Of a stretch of 64,000 nucleotides of DNA, positions 35,701 through 44,212 are shown one piece after another. Source of the DNA: Pseudomonas flexibilis (GTDB taxonomy: Bacteria; Pseudomonadota; Gammaproteobacteria; Pseudomonadales; Pseudomonadaceae); the NCBI RefSeq assembly GCF_000802425.1, contig NZ_JRUD01000019.1, forward strand, positions 124,001-188,000, in the 5' to 3' direction. Below the pieces are notes generated by a model that saw only the letters and a list, made by a program, of their open reading frames with translations, ran no database searches and had not been told where the DNA came from. A program made the translations under genes and the position numbers. How positions within the stretch are numbered: position 1 is the first letter of the stretch; each line of letters opens with the position of its first letter.

Positions 35701-36380
35701 CTGAGGCCGGTGGTCGGTGGGGCAACACCGTCCTCCTCGAGGATGGCGGCGACCATCGACTTGATGGTCTCCATCTTGCCTTCGCGCGAGTGCACGGCGC
35801 GCACCAGCTTCTCGATATGGCGCAGGCTGTGTTCGCCGTTGCACAGGGAGAACTGGCGGGCCAGCTGGCGCAGCTCGCTGCGCTGGCTGTCGCTGGAGAG
35901 CAGGGTGCGGTCGTTCTGGATGATCGCCCGGTACTGACGGGTGTTGAGCTGGTTACTCACCGCGATGCCGAGCGAACGGAAATGCCGGCCCAGTTCGTTC
36001 ATGGTGCGGCAGACGATGCTGTCGCCCTGGCGGCTGCGGATGTAGTCATCCAGGTCGAAGCCTTTCTGTACCAGCCGGTAGTCCACGCCCCGGCCGTCGC
36101 TGCTGGTGGCGAGGATCGCCTGGCAGGGCTCGTCGTCCATGCGCTGGTATTCGTAGACGATGAAGCTCTGCTCGGTGGGCAGGTACCAGCGCTCGAAGCT
36201 GTCACGGGTGGCCGGCACGACGCGGCTCGGGTATTCGCCGTAGAACACCGGCACCAGGCGCTGCAGGGTGGTCTTGCCGGAGGCGTTGGTGCCGCAGATG
36301 TTGGTGTGGTCGTCCACGACCAGCTCCACCACACCCTTGAGGTGGGTGTTGATCAGAATGAGGCGATTCAGGCTGGGCAT
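32706..36380 (-). CDS. mksB: SMC-like condensin ATPase MksB (JetC-like)
   Basis: A 1224-residue SMC-type ATPase. The Walker A motif GTNASGKTT is at residues 30-38. Long coiled coils rich in Glu, Gln, Leu and Arg fill about 220-930, with a hinge-like non-coil segment inside. The C-terminal head has a signature-like SSSHG at about 1115-1119 and Walker B IHWPIDELGTL with Asp1149-Glu1150. MksB forms condensin-like complexes that act on chromosome or plasmid DNA; with a TOPRIM partner they restrict circular plasmids. It is the first gene of the operon, preceded by an AAGGA site. All ATPase motifs look intact. Confidence 0.93.
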   Translation of the reverse strand: MPSLNRLILINTHLKGVVELVVDDHTNICGTNASGKTTLQRLVPVFYGEYPSRVVPATRDSFERWYLPTEQSFIVYEYQRMDDEPCQAILATSSDGRGVDYRLVQKGFDLDDYIRSRQGDSIVCRTMNELGRHFRSLGIAVSNQLNTRQYRAIIQNDRTLLSSDSQRSELRQLARQFSLCNGEHSLRHIEKLVRAVHSREGKMETIKSMVAAILEEDGVAPPTTGLSAQKVEDWIRDSQLIQGFADLRPEFARLERDFQELQGCEARLSGLLQAFRTDEPQLFARQETLKSELEQIGFELNRLEGDWKEQRDALSLDLSQVQARIESDETQLNHIEEQYQQYLDSDIDQAKADLEKLDGWKLELDNLKERLRLLTEQHADVQNAYLERKQIVQERQQEALDRLHQQEGKVRDELAARTQQQHDALSQLDKSFASRRQEAETHYREQKHARELERKDHEQRINQFGYSEEESRSLDIFDRRLEEADEKRDAASQQVETLTQQERQLLRQREELAQQHQQAARKVAEREQEKNVAERLLYPGQHTLLEFLRREQPGWEQHLGKLIEPGLLQRTDLKPALSDTPSDSFHGLRLDLAMLPSPEHAADEAALRARLQLAEDNLLAARNQQEALETQLAEQTAALDDLNTRLVQARTELQRARDDRQRLREERAALKERLDAALAERRLEARKQLSALDESLARLSAEHGLLLEELAEQHQDARLEASAHWQQVIQDLEQRLAQLRGQMDEQRAQGKTELAACESWYRNELKSRGVDEAQLIELKNGIHQREQRIRETEALRSEVHRYEEWYAVTWLKRKPQLHDDLVARRAEASDLKQRLDSVTQAYKRQRDQLEQQRKQGLQQQGQIGDQLDLLKGLLRRLGDCKLPREGVSPEGELDERLRLGQELLHSREGLMTTIKQHVDRFDSLLAGKSGSSLTETWERGREECTLVSERGVPTLDYRRLVPVLAQLLNELVPQSIRGLLEQGRIFGKDLYDYFDVLADIDKRIASQSARITREVSDELFLDGVSNSAVTIRSRITELEFWPELRSFVNAYREWQDSGFAELPGEDYTGSMRRALEVLGRSALSSGIAGLLEIELRLREGNSDLVIRTDRQLNESSSHGMAYLILCKFLLAFTRLLRGDAPAMIHWPIDELGTLHHNNVKKIFDACTSNRIRILAAFPNPDSEVLSLFSNRYIVNKQTRQLQVVKPRLDVIGERLKARQTEETV

Positions 36381-36514
36381 GCGAATCCTTCGAAGATGCG
36401 AAGCAAGGGCGCAGTTTAAGCAAGCGGCACGCCGCTGCCGAGTCGCAATCGAGCGCGCTCGTCACATTTGGGGCGATTTGCCGCTGTGGCAGCGCTCGGT
36501 GATGCCATGACTTC

Positions 36515-36587
36515 GTAGGGTGGGCAACGTTTTCCTTGCCCGTTGCGGCCGCGCCGCCGGCGGCCGGAAAGACGCCGACCGCCCTAC
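36515..36587 (+). repeat. Short interspersed repeat with inverted ends, copy 2
   Basis: This 73-base element begins GTAGGGTGGGCAACGTT and ends GACCGCCCTAC, in the same orientation as the copy at 29955. Its centre (CGGCCGCGCCGCCGGCGGCCG) is a strong GC-rich palindrome that differs from copy 1. The right end supplies the TAG stop of pabB on the minus strand. With copy 1 it brackets the whole mks operon. Confidence 0.75.
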
Positions 36588-37933
36588 AGGGGGAGTCTCT
36601 CCAGCGTGCGCAGCAGCACCTCGACCTTGGCAATGGATTCCCGGTACTCGGCCTGCCAGTCGGAGTCCATGACGATGCCGCCGCCGCCCCAGCAGCTGAT
36701 CTGCCCGTCCTTGACCAGCAGGCTGCGGATGGCGATGGAGCTGTCCATCTCCCCACGCACGTCCAGGTAAAGCAGCGAGCCGCAATACAGCGCGCGGCGG
36801 GTCGGCTCCAGCTCGTCGATGATCTGCATGGCGCGGATCTTCGGCGCGCCGGTGATCGAGCCGCCAGGAAAGCTGCCGGCCAGCAGGTCCAGGGCATCCC
36901 TGCCGTCCGCCAGTTCGCCGGTCACCGCACTGACCAGGTGGTGCACGTTGGGATAGCTCTCCAGCGCGAACAGCTCGGGCACGCGCACCGAGCCGGTACG
37001 GCAGCTGCGCCCCAGGTCGTTGCGCAGCAGGTCGACGATCATCAGGTTCTCGGCACGGTCCTTGGTGCTGGCCAGGAGCGCCTCGGCCTGTTGGCGATCC
37101 TCGTCGGGCGTGTCGCCGCGCGGCCGGGTGCCCTTGATCGGCCGGGTTTCCACCTGGCCGCCGCGCACCTCGATGAAACGCTCGGGCGAATGGCTGAGGA
37201 TGTCGCCGTCGGGTCCGCTGATGAAGCCGGAAAAGGGCGTGGGACAGGCGGCGCGCAACGCGCGATAGGCCTGCCAGGCGTCGCCCCGGCAAGGAGCGCG
37301 GAAGCGCTGCGCGTAGTTCACCTGATAGCAGTCGCCGGCGCGGATGTAGTCGAGGATGCGCTGCACGGCACGCTGGTACTGCGCCGCGCTCTGGTCGGGC
37401 TGGAAGGGCGCGAGCAACTGGAAGGCCGCGTCGCTCTCGGCCGATGCCTCGGCTTCGAACAGCCGGATCAGGCGCTGCCGCTCGGTGGTTTCGACAGTGG
37501 GGTGGAACATCAGCTGCGTGGTGCGCCGGTGGTGATCGGAGATCAGCGCCCAGGCGTACAGGCCCAGCGTTGCGTCGGCGAAACCGAGGTCGTCACGGGC
37601 CTGTTCAGGCAGCTGTTCCAGGCGCCGGCCGAAATCGTAGGACAGGTAGCCGATCAGCCCGCCGGTGAAGGGCAGCGCACAGCCCGCCGGCGCCTCGGCC
37701 CGGCCCAGCGTCCCCAGCGCTGCGCGCAGGCGCTGGAAGAAGCCTTTGGCTGTTTCGTCGCAAGAAGGGCTCAGCGAGGCCAATGGCCAGGCGGACAGCA
37801 GGTCATACCGTCCGCGTTCGGCCCCCGGCCGGCCACTGTCCAGCAAGACAGCTCCCGGCGCGTGGCGAATGCGGGCGAAACGTTCGGTGGGGTCGGCCTG
37901 GTAGGGCAGGTCGTGGCAGAGACAGGTTGGCAT
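36584..37933 (-). CDS. pabB: Aminodeoxychorismate synthase component I PabB
   Basis: A 449-residue chorismate-utilising enzyme making 4-amino-4-deoxychorismate for folate synthesis. Motifs include IRAGDCYQVNYAQRF, SPERFIEV, PIKGTRPRG, ENLMIVDLLRNDLGR and FPGGSITGAPKIRAM; the Lys in PIKGT is the PabB-type catalytic Lys that distinguishes it from anthranilate synthase. The ATG at 37933 (MPTCLCHDLPY) is chosen over a TTG five codons upstream. It needs a separate PabA glutaminase, not in the window. The stop codon lies within the adjacent repeat element. Confidence 0.92.
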   Translation of the reverse strand: MPTCLCHDLPYQADPTERFARIRHAPGAVLLDSGRPGAERGRYDLLSAWPLASLSPSCDETAKGFFQRLRAALGTLGRAEAPAGCALPFTGGLIGYLSYDFGRRLEQLPEQARDDLGFADATLGLYAWALISDHHRRTTQLMFHPTVETTERQRLIRLFEAEASAESDAAFQLLAPFQPDQSAAQYQRAVQRILDYIRAGDCYQVNYAQRFRAPCRGDAWQAYRALRAACPTPFSGFISGPDGDILSHSPERFIEVRGGQVETRPIKGTRPRGDTPDEDRQQAEALLASTKDRAENLMIVDLLRNDLGRSCRTGSVRVPELFALESYPNVHHLVSAVTGELADGRDALDLLAGSFPGGSITGAPKIRAMQIIDELEPTRRALYCGSLLYLDVRGEMDSSIAIRSLLVKDGQISCWGGGGIVMDSDWQAEYRESIAKVEVLLRTLERLPL

Positions 37934-38100
37934 CGGGATCGCGGGCAATAACGTGACGGGGATTGTATTCCGCTCACCGGGCTTGTCCTAGGGCCGCTGT
38001 CGGTTTGCGCGGTCGAGGGGGGGTGATTAGTATCTGGAGCATCCCGCGGGGCCGTTGGCCCGATCATAACGATAAATATAAGCAGCAAGGGATTCAGACC

Positions 38101-40785
38101 ATGGACGTCGTCTCAGATACGATGGGCGGCCTTGCGCATCCGTCCAGGCGGTTCCTGCCTCCCGTGCCGGATGGCTATGTGCTCCGCTCCCGGCTACACA
38201 ACCTGCTGGCCGAACACGCCGATGCCCGACTGATTCTGCTCTGCGCGCCCAGCGGCTCCGGCAAGAGCACGTTGCTGGCCGAACTGATCGCCAGCCGGCA
38301 GGCGCAGGGCAGTGCATGCGCCTGGCTGTCGCTGGCCGCCAGCGATACCGATCCCCACCATTTTCTGACCCGCTTGCTACACGCGCTGCGCCTGCAGGTG
38401 CCGGGCCTCTGTACCGCGTTGCTGGAAATGCTGGCCAGCCAGGACAGGCCAGCCCCCGGTGTGGTACTGGATGGCCTGCTGGCAGAGCTGGGCGAACTGC
38501 GCCGGCCCCTGCTGCTGGTGCTGGATGACTGGCAACCGGCCAGCACGGAGCTGCTCTCGGCCCTCAATCGCTTCATCCAGTTGGCCCCGCCGGGTCTGAC
38601 CCTGGCCATTGGCTGTACGCAACGGCCTGCGCTGAATCTGGCGGTGCTGCGTGCCAAGGGGCGATTGCTGGAGATCGGCCTGGGCGAACTGTGCCTGACC
38701 CTGGAAGAGATGCGCGGTGTGTCGCCGGCCGGGCTCGGCGAGGAAACCCTGCAGGACCTGCATGCGCTCACCGAGGGCTGGCTGGCCGGCGCACTGCTCA
38801 CCTGCCAGCCCCTGCCGGACGCACTGCCGCGTGCGGAAGCACTGGCCCACTATGCCCGGCTGCTGGACGATTTGCTGCGGCCTCTGTTTGAGGCGCTGCC
38901 ACAAGAAATCCGGGAGCTGTTGCTGATCCTGGGCGTGCCGGCGCGAATGAGCGGTGAACTGGTCTGCGCCCTGACCGGACGGGACGATGGTCAGGCGCTA
39001 CTCGAGGAGCTCGAGACCCGTCAGTTGTTCCTCATCCCCCTGGATCGGGAGCGCCGCTGGTACCGCTTTCATCGCCAATTCGGCCGTTTCCTGCAGTCGC
39101 TCCTGCGGCATAGCGATGCGGAGCAGTATCGCCAGCTGCAGTTCAAGACCAGCCTGTGGTTTACCAACCACCACATGCAAACCCTGGCTATCGAACATGC
39201 CTGTCTGGCCGAGGATTCGGAAATGCTCGCCGCCCTGGTGGGCGGCTACGGCCTGGAACTGATCAATCGCGGCCAGTTGCACCGCCTGTATCGCTGGCGG
39301 CGCAAGATCCCTGACGCCCTGGTGGAGCGCCATCCGATCCTGGTGCTGGTGGATGTCTGGGACAAGGCCGCCGGCCTGACCCTGGCAGAGGCCAATCGGC
39401 TGTTGGACGAGCTGCTGGCGCGCTGGGCAAGCGAGGACGAGACACCGCTGGGCGACGGACGTCTAGCCGTGCTGGCGATCAAGGCAATGCTGGCTCTGCA
39501 GAAGGATGACCTGCAGCTGTGCGTGGCGCTGGTGCGCAAGGTCGAGGCGCGACTCGAGCAGCACAGTGCCTTTCTCGAAGCTGCCACGCTGCTGATGGGA
39601 GCACTGGCCCATGCGGTGCTGGCCCAGCCGGAGCAGGCCCGGCGCCTCATCGCGCTGGCCCGGCAACGTAATCACTTCCTGAGCGGCCGCTACCTGGACA
39701 TTCAGCTCGACAACATCGAGGTATTTCTGGCCTACGAACAGGGCCGCCTGCGTCAGGCCAGCATGCTCTGCGAGCGCTTGCTGGAACGAAGCCAGGGTTG
39801 TTTCGAGCCCGGCAGCACGGCGCTGGTGCTGCCGCAGATCAGCGCAGGCCTGATCGCCTATCAGCAGGGGCGTTTCGAGGGCCTGGAAGAGCGCTTGCGC
39901 CGCGCGTTGGCGGGTGTGGATGTCATCAACCCCATCGACTTCTACGCCCAGGGCCTGCTCTGTCTGGCGCGCCTGCAACGGTTGCGCGGCCAGGCCAGGG
40001 AGGCCCAGGCCACGCTCATGGAGGTGCAGAACCTGGGCGCCCGTCATCAATCCTGGCGCTTCTATGCCCAGGCGGTGGGGGAGGAAATCCTCGGATTGCT
40101 GCAGGACCCGGGTGGCGAACGCGCCAAACGTGCCGAGCAGCGCCTGAAATCAGTCGATTGGCAGCGCCAGGCGGCCGCATACCCCCAGCACACCTTCAAT
40201 GCGGTGCAGTGGGTGCTGGGTTTGAGTCGGGTGCGTCTGCAGCAGGCGCGCAATCAATTCAGTGAGGCGCTGCACGAGATCACCCAGCTGCGCGCCCTGC
40301 TGCAGCCGGGTTGGCACGAGCTGCAGCGGCTGCGCCTGGACCTCCTGGCAGCGCTCAGCTACCAGCACCTGGGCTACCAGGAGCGCGCCTTGAGCCTGCT
40401 GGTGCAATGCCTGTTGGCGGCCGAGCGCGAAGGGATGCGCAGTCTGTTCGTGGAAGAGGGTGAAGGTGTACGCGCGCTGCTGCAGCATCTGGAAGCGGTC
40501 GAACGCCAGCCGGCGTTGCAGGGCTTCCTGCGCGAGCTGATCGGTATGTGGCCGGGACAACCCGCCAGCAGTGAGCAATATGGCTTGTCCGAGGCACTCA
40601 CCGAGCGCGAACTGGAGGTCATTCGCCTGGCTGCCCAGGGGTTCTCCAATGACGAGATCGGCCGGCAGCTATCGCTGGCGCTGGGCACCGTGAAGTGGCA
40701 TCTGCACAACATCTACGAGAAGTTCAGGGTGCGTAACCGGACCCAGGCGATCCGTCGCGCCCGCGATCTGGGAGTGCTGGCATGA
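38101..40785 (+). CDS. MalT-type (LAL) LuxR transcriptional regulator
   Basis: An 894-residue STAND-type regulator. The Walker A motif APSGSGKST is near residue 50 and VLDDWQ is the Walker B-like strand. A long TPR-like helical region fills the middle (about 300-820). A C-terminal LuxR helix-turn-helix contains LTERELEVIRLAAQGFSNDE and GTVKWHLHNIYEKF. Such proteins bind ATP and an inducer before activating transcription. Its stop overlaps the start of a second regulator of the same kind. The pair precedes the fil-like operon and probably controls it, by analogy with the same pair in P. aeruginosa. Inducer unknown. Confidence 0.9.
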   Translation: MDVVSDTMGGLAHPSRRFLPPVPDGYVLRSRLHNLLAEHADARLILLCAPSGSGKSTLLAELIASRQAQGSACAWLSLAASDTDPHHFLTRLLHALRLQVPGLCTALLEMLASQDRPAPGVVLDGLLAELGELRRPLLLVLDDWQPASTELLSALNRFIQLAPPGLTLAIGCTQRPALNLAVLRAKGRLLEIGLGELCLTLEEMRGVSPAGLGEETLQDLHALTEGWLAGALLTCQPLPDALPRAEALAHYARLLDDLLRPLFEALPQEIRELLLILGVPARMSGELVCALTGRDDGQALLEELETRQLFLIPLDRERRWYRFHRQFGRFLQSLLRHSDAEQYRQLQFKTSLWFTNHHMQTLAIEHACLAEDSEMLAALVGGYGLELINRGQLHRLYRWRRKIPDALVERHPILVLVDVWDKAAGLTLAEANRLLDELLARWASEDETPLGDGRLAVLAIKAMLALQKDDLQLCVALVRKVEARLEQHSAFLEAATLLMGALAHAVLAQPEQARRLIALARQRNHFLSGRYLDIQLDNIEVFLAYEQGRLRQASMLCERLLERSQGCFEPGSTALVLPQISAGLIAYQQGRFEGLEERLRRALAGVDVINPIDFYAQGLLCLARLQRLRGQAREAQATLMEVQNLGARHQSWRFYAQAVGEEILGLLQDPGGERAKRAEQRLKSVDWQRQAAAYPQHTFNAVQWVLGLSRVRLQQARNQFSEALHEITQLRALLQPGWHELQRLRLDLLAALSYQHLGYQERALSLLVQCLLAAEREGMRSLFVEEGEGVRALLQHLEAVERQPALQGFLRELIGMWPGQPASSEQYGLSEALTERELEVIRLAAQGFSNDEIGRQLSLALGTVKWHLHNIYEKFRVRNRTQAIRRARDLGVLA

Positions 40786-43490
40786 ACCATCTCGAAAGGG
40801 GCGCGATGCGGGCGCCCCTGCTGCGCACCAAGCTGTTTCCGGCTGGCCTGGAGAGTCGGGCACTGCTCGGGCGAGACCTGCTGGTAGAGCGCCTTTACCA
40901 GGCACGCCATCATCCGCTGCTGGTGCTCGGTGCGCCGGCCGGATACGGCAAGAGCACGGCGCTGGCCCTGCTGCGCCAGCGCCTGGAGCAGGCGGGTTGC
41001 TGCGTGGCCTGGTTATCTTGCGACGAGGCGGACAGTGAGCCGCATCGCCTGCTGGAGTATGTGCTGGCGGCGCTGGAGCTGGCGCAGCCCGGCTTTGGCG
41101 GCAGCACGGCCGAGCTGCTGCGCGATGGGCCGAGCTGGCCGGTGGAGGCTTTGCTCGATGCTTTTCTGGCCGAAGTACAGCGGTTTCCCCGCGACGTCTA
41201 TCTGATCCTCGACGACGTGCACCGCATTCGTCATCCGGAGTTTCCGCAAGCCGTACGCTATCTGTTGAGCCGGATGCCGCCACGGCTGCACCTGGTTGCC
41301 AGCAGCCGCTTCCTTCCCCGCTTCCTGCGCGACGAAACGGCACTTCCCGAGGGGGCCTGCCAGCTGATCGGGGCCGGCGACCTACGGCTGAGTCGGGCCG
41401 AGACGGCCGAATACATCAAGCGCCTGCGCCACCTCGAGCTGACCGAGCGTGAGCTGGATCTGCTCTACCAACGTACCGAGGGCTGGATCACCGCGCTGCA
41501 CCTGGCGGCACTGGCGTTGGCGCGCCATCCGGACCGCAAGGCGTTTATTGACGGCTTAAGCGGCACCGAGCGCGACATCGCGGACTACCTGGCCGAGGAT
41601 GTGCTGTCGGGTCTCCCGCCGGCGTTGTGCCGCTTCCTGGAACAGACCTCCGTGCTTGACGAGTTCAGCGCCGAGCTGTGCGATGCGCTGACCGGGCGCA
41701 CGGACAGCGCCGAGCTGCTGGCACGTCTGCAACGGGAGCAGTTGTTCATCATTCCGCTGGATGGCCAGGGCCACTGGTTTCGTTACCACCACTTGTTCGC
41801 CGAATTCCTCCAGGGGCGCCTGGCGCGCAATGGCAGCCCAACGCCGCTGTTGCTGGCTGCCGCCCGCTGGAGCGAGGCGCAGGGGCACGGCGACCGCGCC
41901 ATCGCCTATGCCCTGCGCGCGCGGGACTACACCCTGGCCGCCAGTCTGCTGGAGCGGCAGGGCGCTCGCCTGGTGGCGAGCAACCGGGCCTACGGGGTCC
42001 TGACCCTGCTCAAGCAGGTGCCCACCGAGCAGATCCGTGAGCACACAGTCTTTCAGCTGTTCTACGCCTGGCAGCTGGCGTTCGATCAGCGCTTCGCCGA
42101 ATCCGAGGCGCTGATCGAGGAGGTCAGCGGACGCCTGCTGCAGGTGAGGGGCAAGACGCCGCAGCCCGGTCTGATCGAATTGCTGGGCGCCGCACAGGTG
42201 CTCAAGGCGCTGGTGCTCCTCTACCAGGACAAGCTGGAGACCTGCCTGAAGATTTCCCGACAATGGCTGACGCTGGTGCCGAGCGGCCAGCCGGTGTTCC
42301 GTGCCAGCCTGGCCTGCGTGCAGGCCGCCGCCCTGGCCTTGCTCGGTGATTTTGCCGAGGCCGGCAAGGCCATCGCGCTGGCGCGCAGCGAGCTGCGTCA
42401 GGTGGACAGCGCCTACCTGTACGTTGTGACCAGTCTGATCGAAGCCCTGATCAGCAAGGAATATGGCGAACTGGAGCGCGGGCGTGCCATTGCCGAGGCG
42501 GCGCGCAATCGAGTCGAGCGGGTGTTCGGCCGGCGCAGCCGGGTCGGCGGCCCGCTGGCCCTGGCCTATGCCGACCTGCTTTATGAGCAGGATCGCCACG
42601 CCGCGGTCCTGGCCGAGCTGCCCCTGGCCACCACCTGGCGGGATGTGGCGACGCCCATCGAGCTGATCAACCGGGCAAGGCTGGTCATGGTGCGCGCGCG
42701 CTTCTATGCCGGGGAGCCCGAGCAGGGACTGGCGGAGCTGGAGGACTGGTTGCTGAATCTGCAGGGCCCCGGCTACGAGCGCGTCTATGCCCTGGCGATG
42801 GGCTGCAAGGTGAGCTTCCTGCTGTGGTTGCATCGCCCCAACGAAGCGGAGCGCGCCTGCCTGCAGCTGGAGCGGCAACTGGATCGCCTGGACATCAGCC
42901 GCTATCCAGACGCCTTTGCCGCCCTCAGTCTGGCCCAGGCACGCCTGGCCCTCAGTGAGCGGCGCCCGGAGAAGGCCCAGGGGGTTCTGGAGCCGCTGCT
43001 GTCTGCGCAGGCCGGCGAACATCAGCGCGACCGGCGTCTGCGCCTGGGCTTGTTACTCTCCGTAGCGTACTGGCGCAAGGGTAACAGCGAAAAGGCGTTC
43101 AACCTGCTGGAACAGACCGTACGTGATGCCTGGGAGCGGGGCTATCGACGCCTCTTCCTGGATGATGCGCTGTGGCTGTTGCCACTGTGGGAGGCCTGGC
43201 AGTCGGAGGTCGCCTGGCCAAGTCTGGGCGAGATGCTGCGCGAGCAGTGCCGGCGGCTGACCGTAGACCCGGAGAAAATTGAAGAGAATCAGGTGGTTAA
43301 CCACCGCGAGCGGGAAATTCTCCGGTTGGTTGCGGCGGGCTTGTCGAACCGTGATATCGCCCAGGCGGTGCACCTCTCCGAAGCCACGATCAAATGGCAC
43401 CTGCACAACCTGTTTGCCAAGTTGGCCGTGCGCAGCCGTACCCAGGCGGTACTGAAGGGCAAGAGCCTGGGCCTGCTGGGTGAGGCCTGA
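40782..43490 (+). CDS. MalT-type (LAL) LuxR transcriptional regulator
   Basis: A 902-residue paralogue of the preceding gene with the same architecture: Walker A APAGYGKST near residue 50, YLILDDVHRI as Walker B, helical repeats, and a C-terminal LuxR domain (NHREREILRLVAAGLSNRDI and TIKWHLHNLFAKL). It overlaps the upstream gene by 4 bases (ATGA). The two proteins share layout but differ clearly in sequence, so the duplication is old. A start at an internal ATG (MRAPLLRTKL) eight residues in is possible. Likely regulator of the downstream surface-protein operon. Confidence 0.9.
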   Translation: MNHLERGAMRAPLLRTKLFPAGLESRALLGRDLLVERLYQARHHPLLVLGAPAGYGKSTALALLRQRLEQAGCCVAWLSCDEADSEPHRLLEYVLAALELAQPGFGGSTAELLRDGPSWPVEALLDAFLAEVQRFPRDVYLILDDVHRIRHPEFPQAVRYLLSRMPPRLHLVASSRFLPRFLRDETALPEGACQLIGAGDLRLSRAETAEYIKRLRHLELTERELDLLYQRTEGWITALHLAALALARHPDRKAFIDGLSGTERDIADYLAEDVLSGLPPALCRFLEQTSVLDEFSAELCDALTGRTDSAELLARLQREQLFIIPLDGQGHWFRYHHLFAEFLQGRLARNGSPTPLLLAAARWSEAQGHGDRAIAYALRARDYTLAASLLERQGARLVASNRAYGVLTLLKQVPTEQIREHTVFQLFYAWQLAFDQRFAESEALIEEVSGRLLQVRGKTPQPGLIELLGAAQVLKALVLLYQDKLETCLKISRQWLTLVPSGQPVFRASLACVQAAALALLGDFAEAGKAIALARSELRQVDSAYLYVVTSLIEALISKEYGELERGRAIAEAARNRVERVFGRRSRVGGPLALAYADLLYEQDRHAAVLAELPLATTWRDVATPIELINRARLVMVRARFYAGEPEQGLAELEDWLLNLQGPGYERVYALAMGCKVSFLLWLHRPNEAERACLQLERQLDRLDISRYPDAFAALSLAQARLALSERRPEKAQGVLEPLLSAQAGEHQRDRRLRLGLLLSVAYWRKGNSEKAFNLLEQTVRDAWERGYRRLFLDDALWLLPLWEAWQSEVAWPSLGEMLREQCRRLTVDPEKIEENQVVNHREREILRLVAAGLSNRDIAQAVHLSEATIKWHLHNLFAKLAVRSRTQAVLKGKSLGLLGEA

Positions 43491-43707
43491 GGTTCGGCTG
43501 GAAGCCATCTGGCCTGTGCCATCCCTTGGATAGGCTGGCAGGTCACCGAAGCCTCAGTAGCTTTATGCGCAGGACGAGTTCGATGCTATCCGACTGTCGA
43601 CCGAGGTGCTGCGGCAGGCGAGACGAAGCGCTCCTGCTGTCGAGGCGGGTGCCGCGACAGCTTCTGGGATGATCCCTAGCGAACCGAACCTTCTGGAGAT
43701 AACAACA

Positions 43708-44148
43708 ATGAAATTGAACCAACTGGCTCTGGCTGCCGCTGTTCTCGCCGCTCCGTTCATGGCTCAGGCCGATCTGCGCGCCCTGGACGACGCTTCCCTG
43801 GCAGGTATCAGCGGTCAGGACGGCATCAGCATTGCCGGTGACTTCAATGGCACCATCGGCGCCATCGTCTACACCGACAACGATGCTTCCGGCAGCGGCA
43901 CCCTGCGTCTGGAAAACGTCTCCATGACCGGCTTCAGCATCACTGACGACAACCCGCTGATGATTGACGTGGTTACCACTGATATTTCCGGTACCGCTAC
44001 CGATCAGCTGCAGATCACCCTGCCGGAAATGACCGGTCAGGTGTCCATCGGCGCCATCCGTGTGGGTGATACCGGTGCCAGCCTGGGCTCCCTGGCCATC
44101 ATCGACCAGAACATGGCCGGTACCCAGCTGCGGATCTGGGGTCACTGA
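43708..44148 (+). CDS. DUF6160/FilA-like secreted protein
   Basis: A 146-residue exported protein. The signal peptide ends about residue 22 (AAPFMAQA-DLRALDD). The mature part starts with LDDASLAGISGQDGISIAGD, followed by Thr/Ser/Asp-rich beta-type sequence with two TD-I/S-G repeats. The L-D-D-x-x-L-x-x-I-x-G-Q-x-G-I motif marks the DUF6160 family, which includes the putative pilus-system protein FilA of Acinetobacter. It probably ends up at the cell surface or in an extracellular structure. It is first in a five-gene operon, with GGAG before the ATG and a strong hairpin after its stop. Function unproven. Confidence 0.7.
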   Translation: MKLNQLALAAAVLAAPFMAQADLRALDDASLAGISGQDGISIAGDFNGTIGAIVYTDNDASGSGTLRLENVSMTGFSITDDNPLMIDVVTTDISGTATDQLQITLPEMTGQVSIGAIRVGDTGASLGSLAIIDQNMAGTQLRIWGH

Positions 44149-44168
44149 TCCCCGGGCACGCGCCTGAC

Positions 44169-44192
44169 AATCCGCCGGGCAACCGGCGGATT
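44169..44192 (+). terminator. Hairpin after the FilA-like gene (possible attenuator)
   Basis: AATCCGCCGG and CCGGCGGATT form a perfect 10-base stem closed by GCAA, with no T-run afterwards. It sits between the FilA-like gene and the C39 gene. It could be a weak terminator or an mRNA-stabilising end that sets higher expression of the first gene. Confidence 0.55.
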
Positions 44193-44212
44193 CCTGGATC
44201 GAGAGAACAGCA

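Noticed and set aside
36381-36514. Possible promoter of the mks operon
   Set aside because: No hexamer pair with acceptable spacing could be found by eye on the minus strand.
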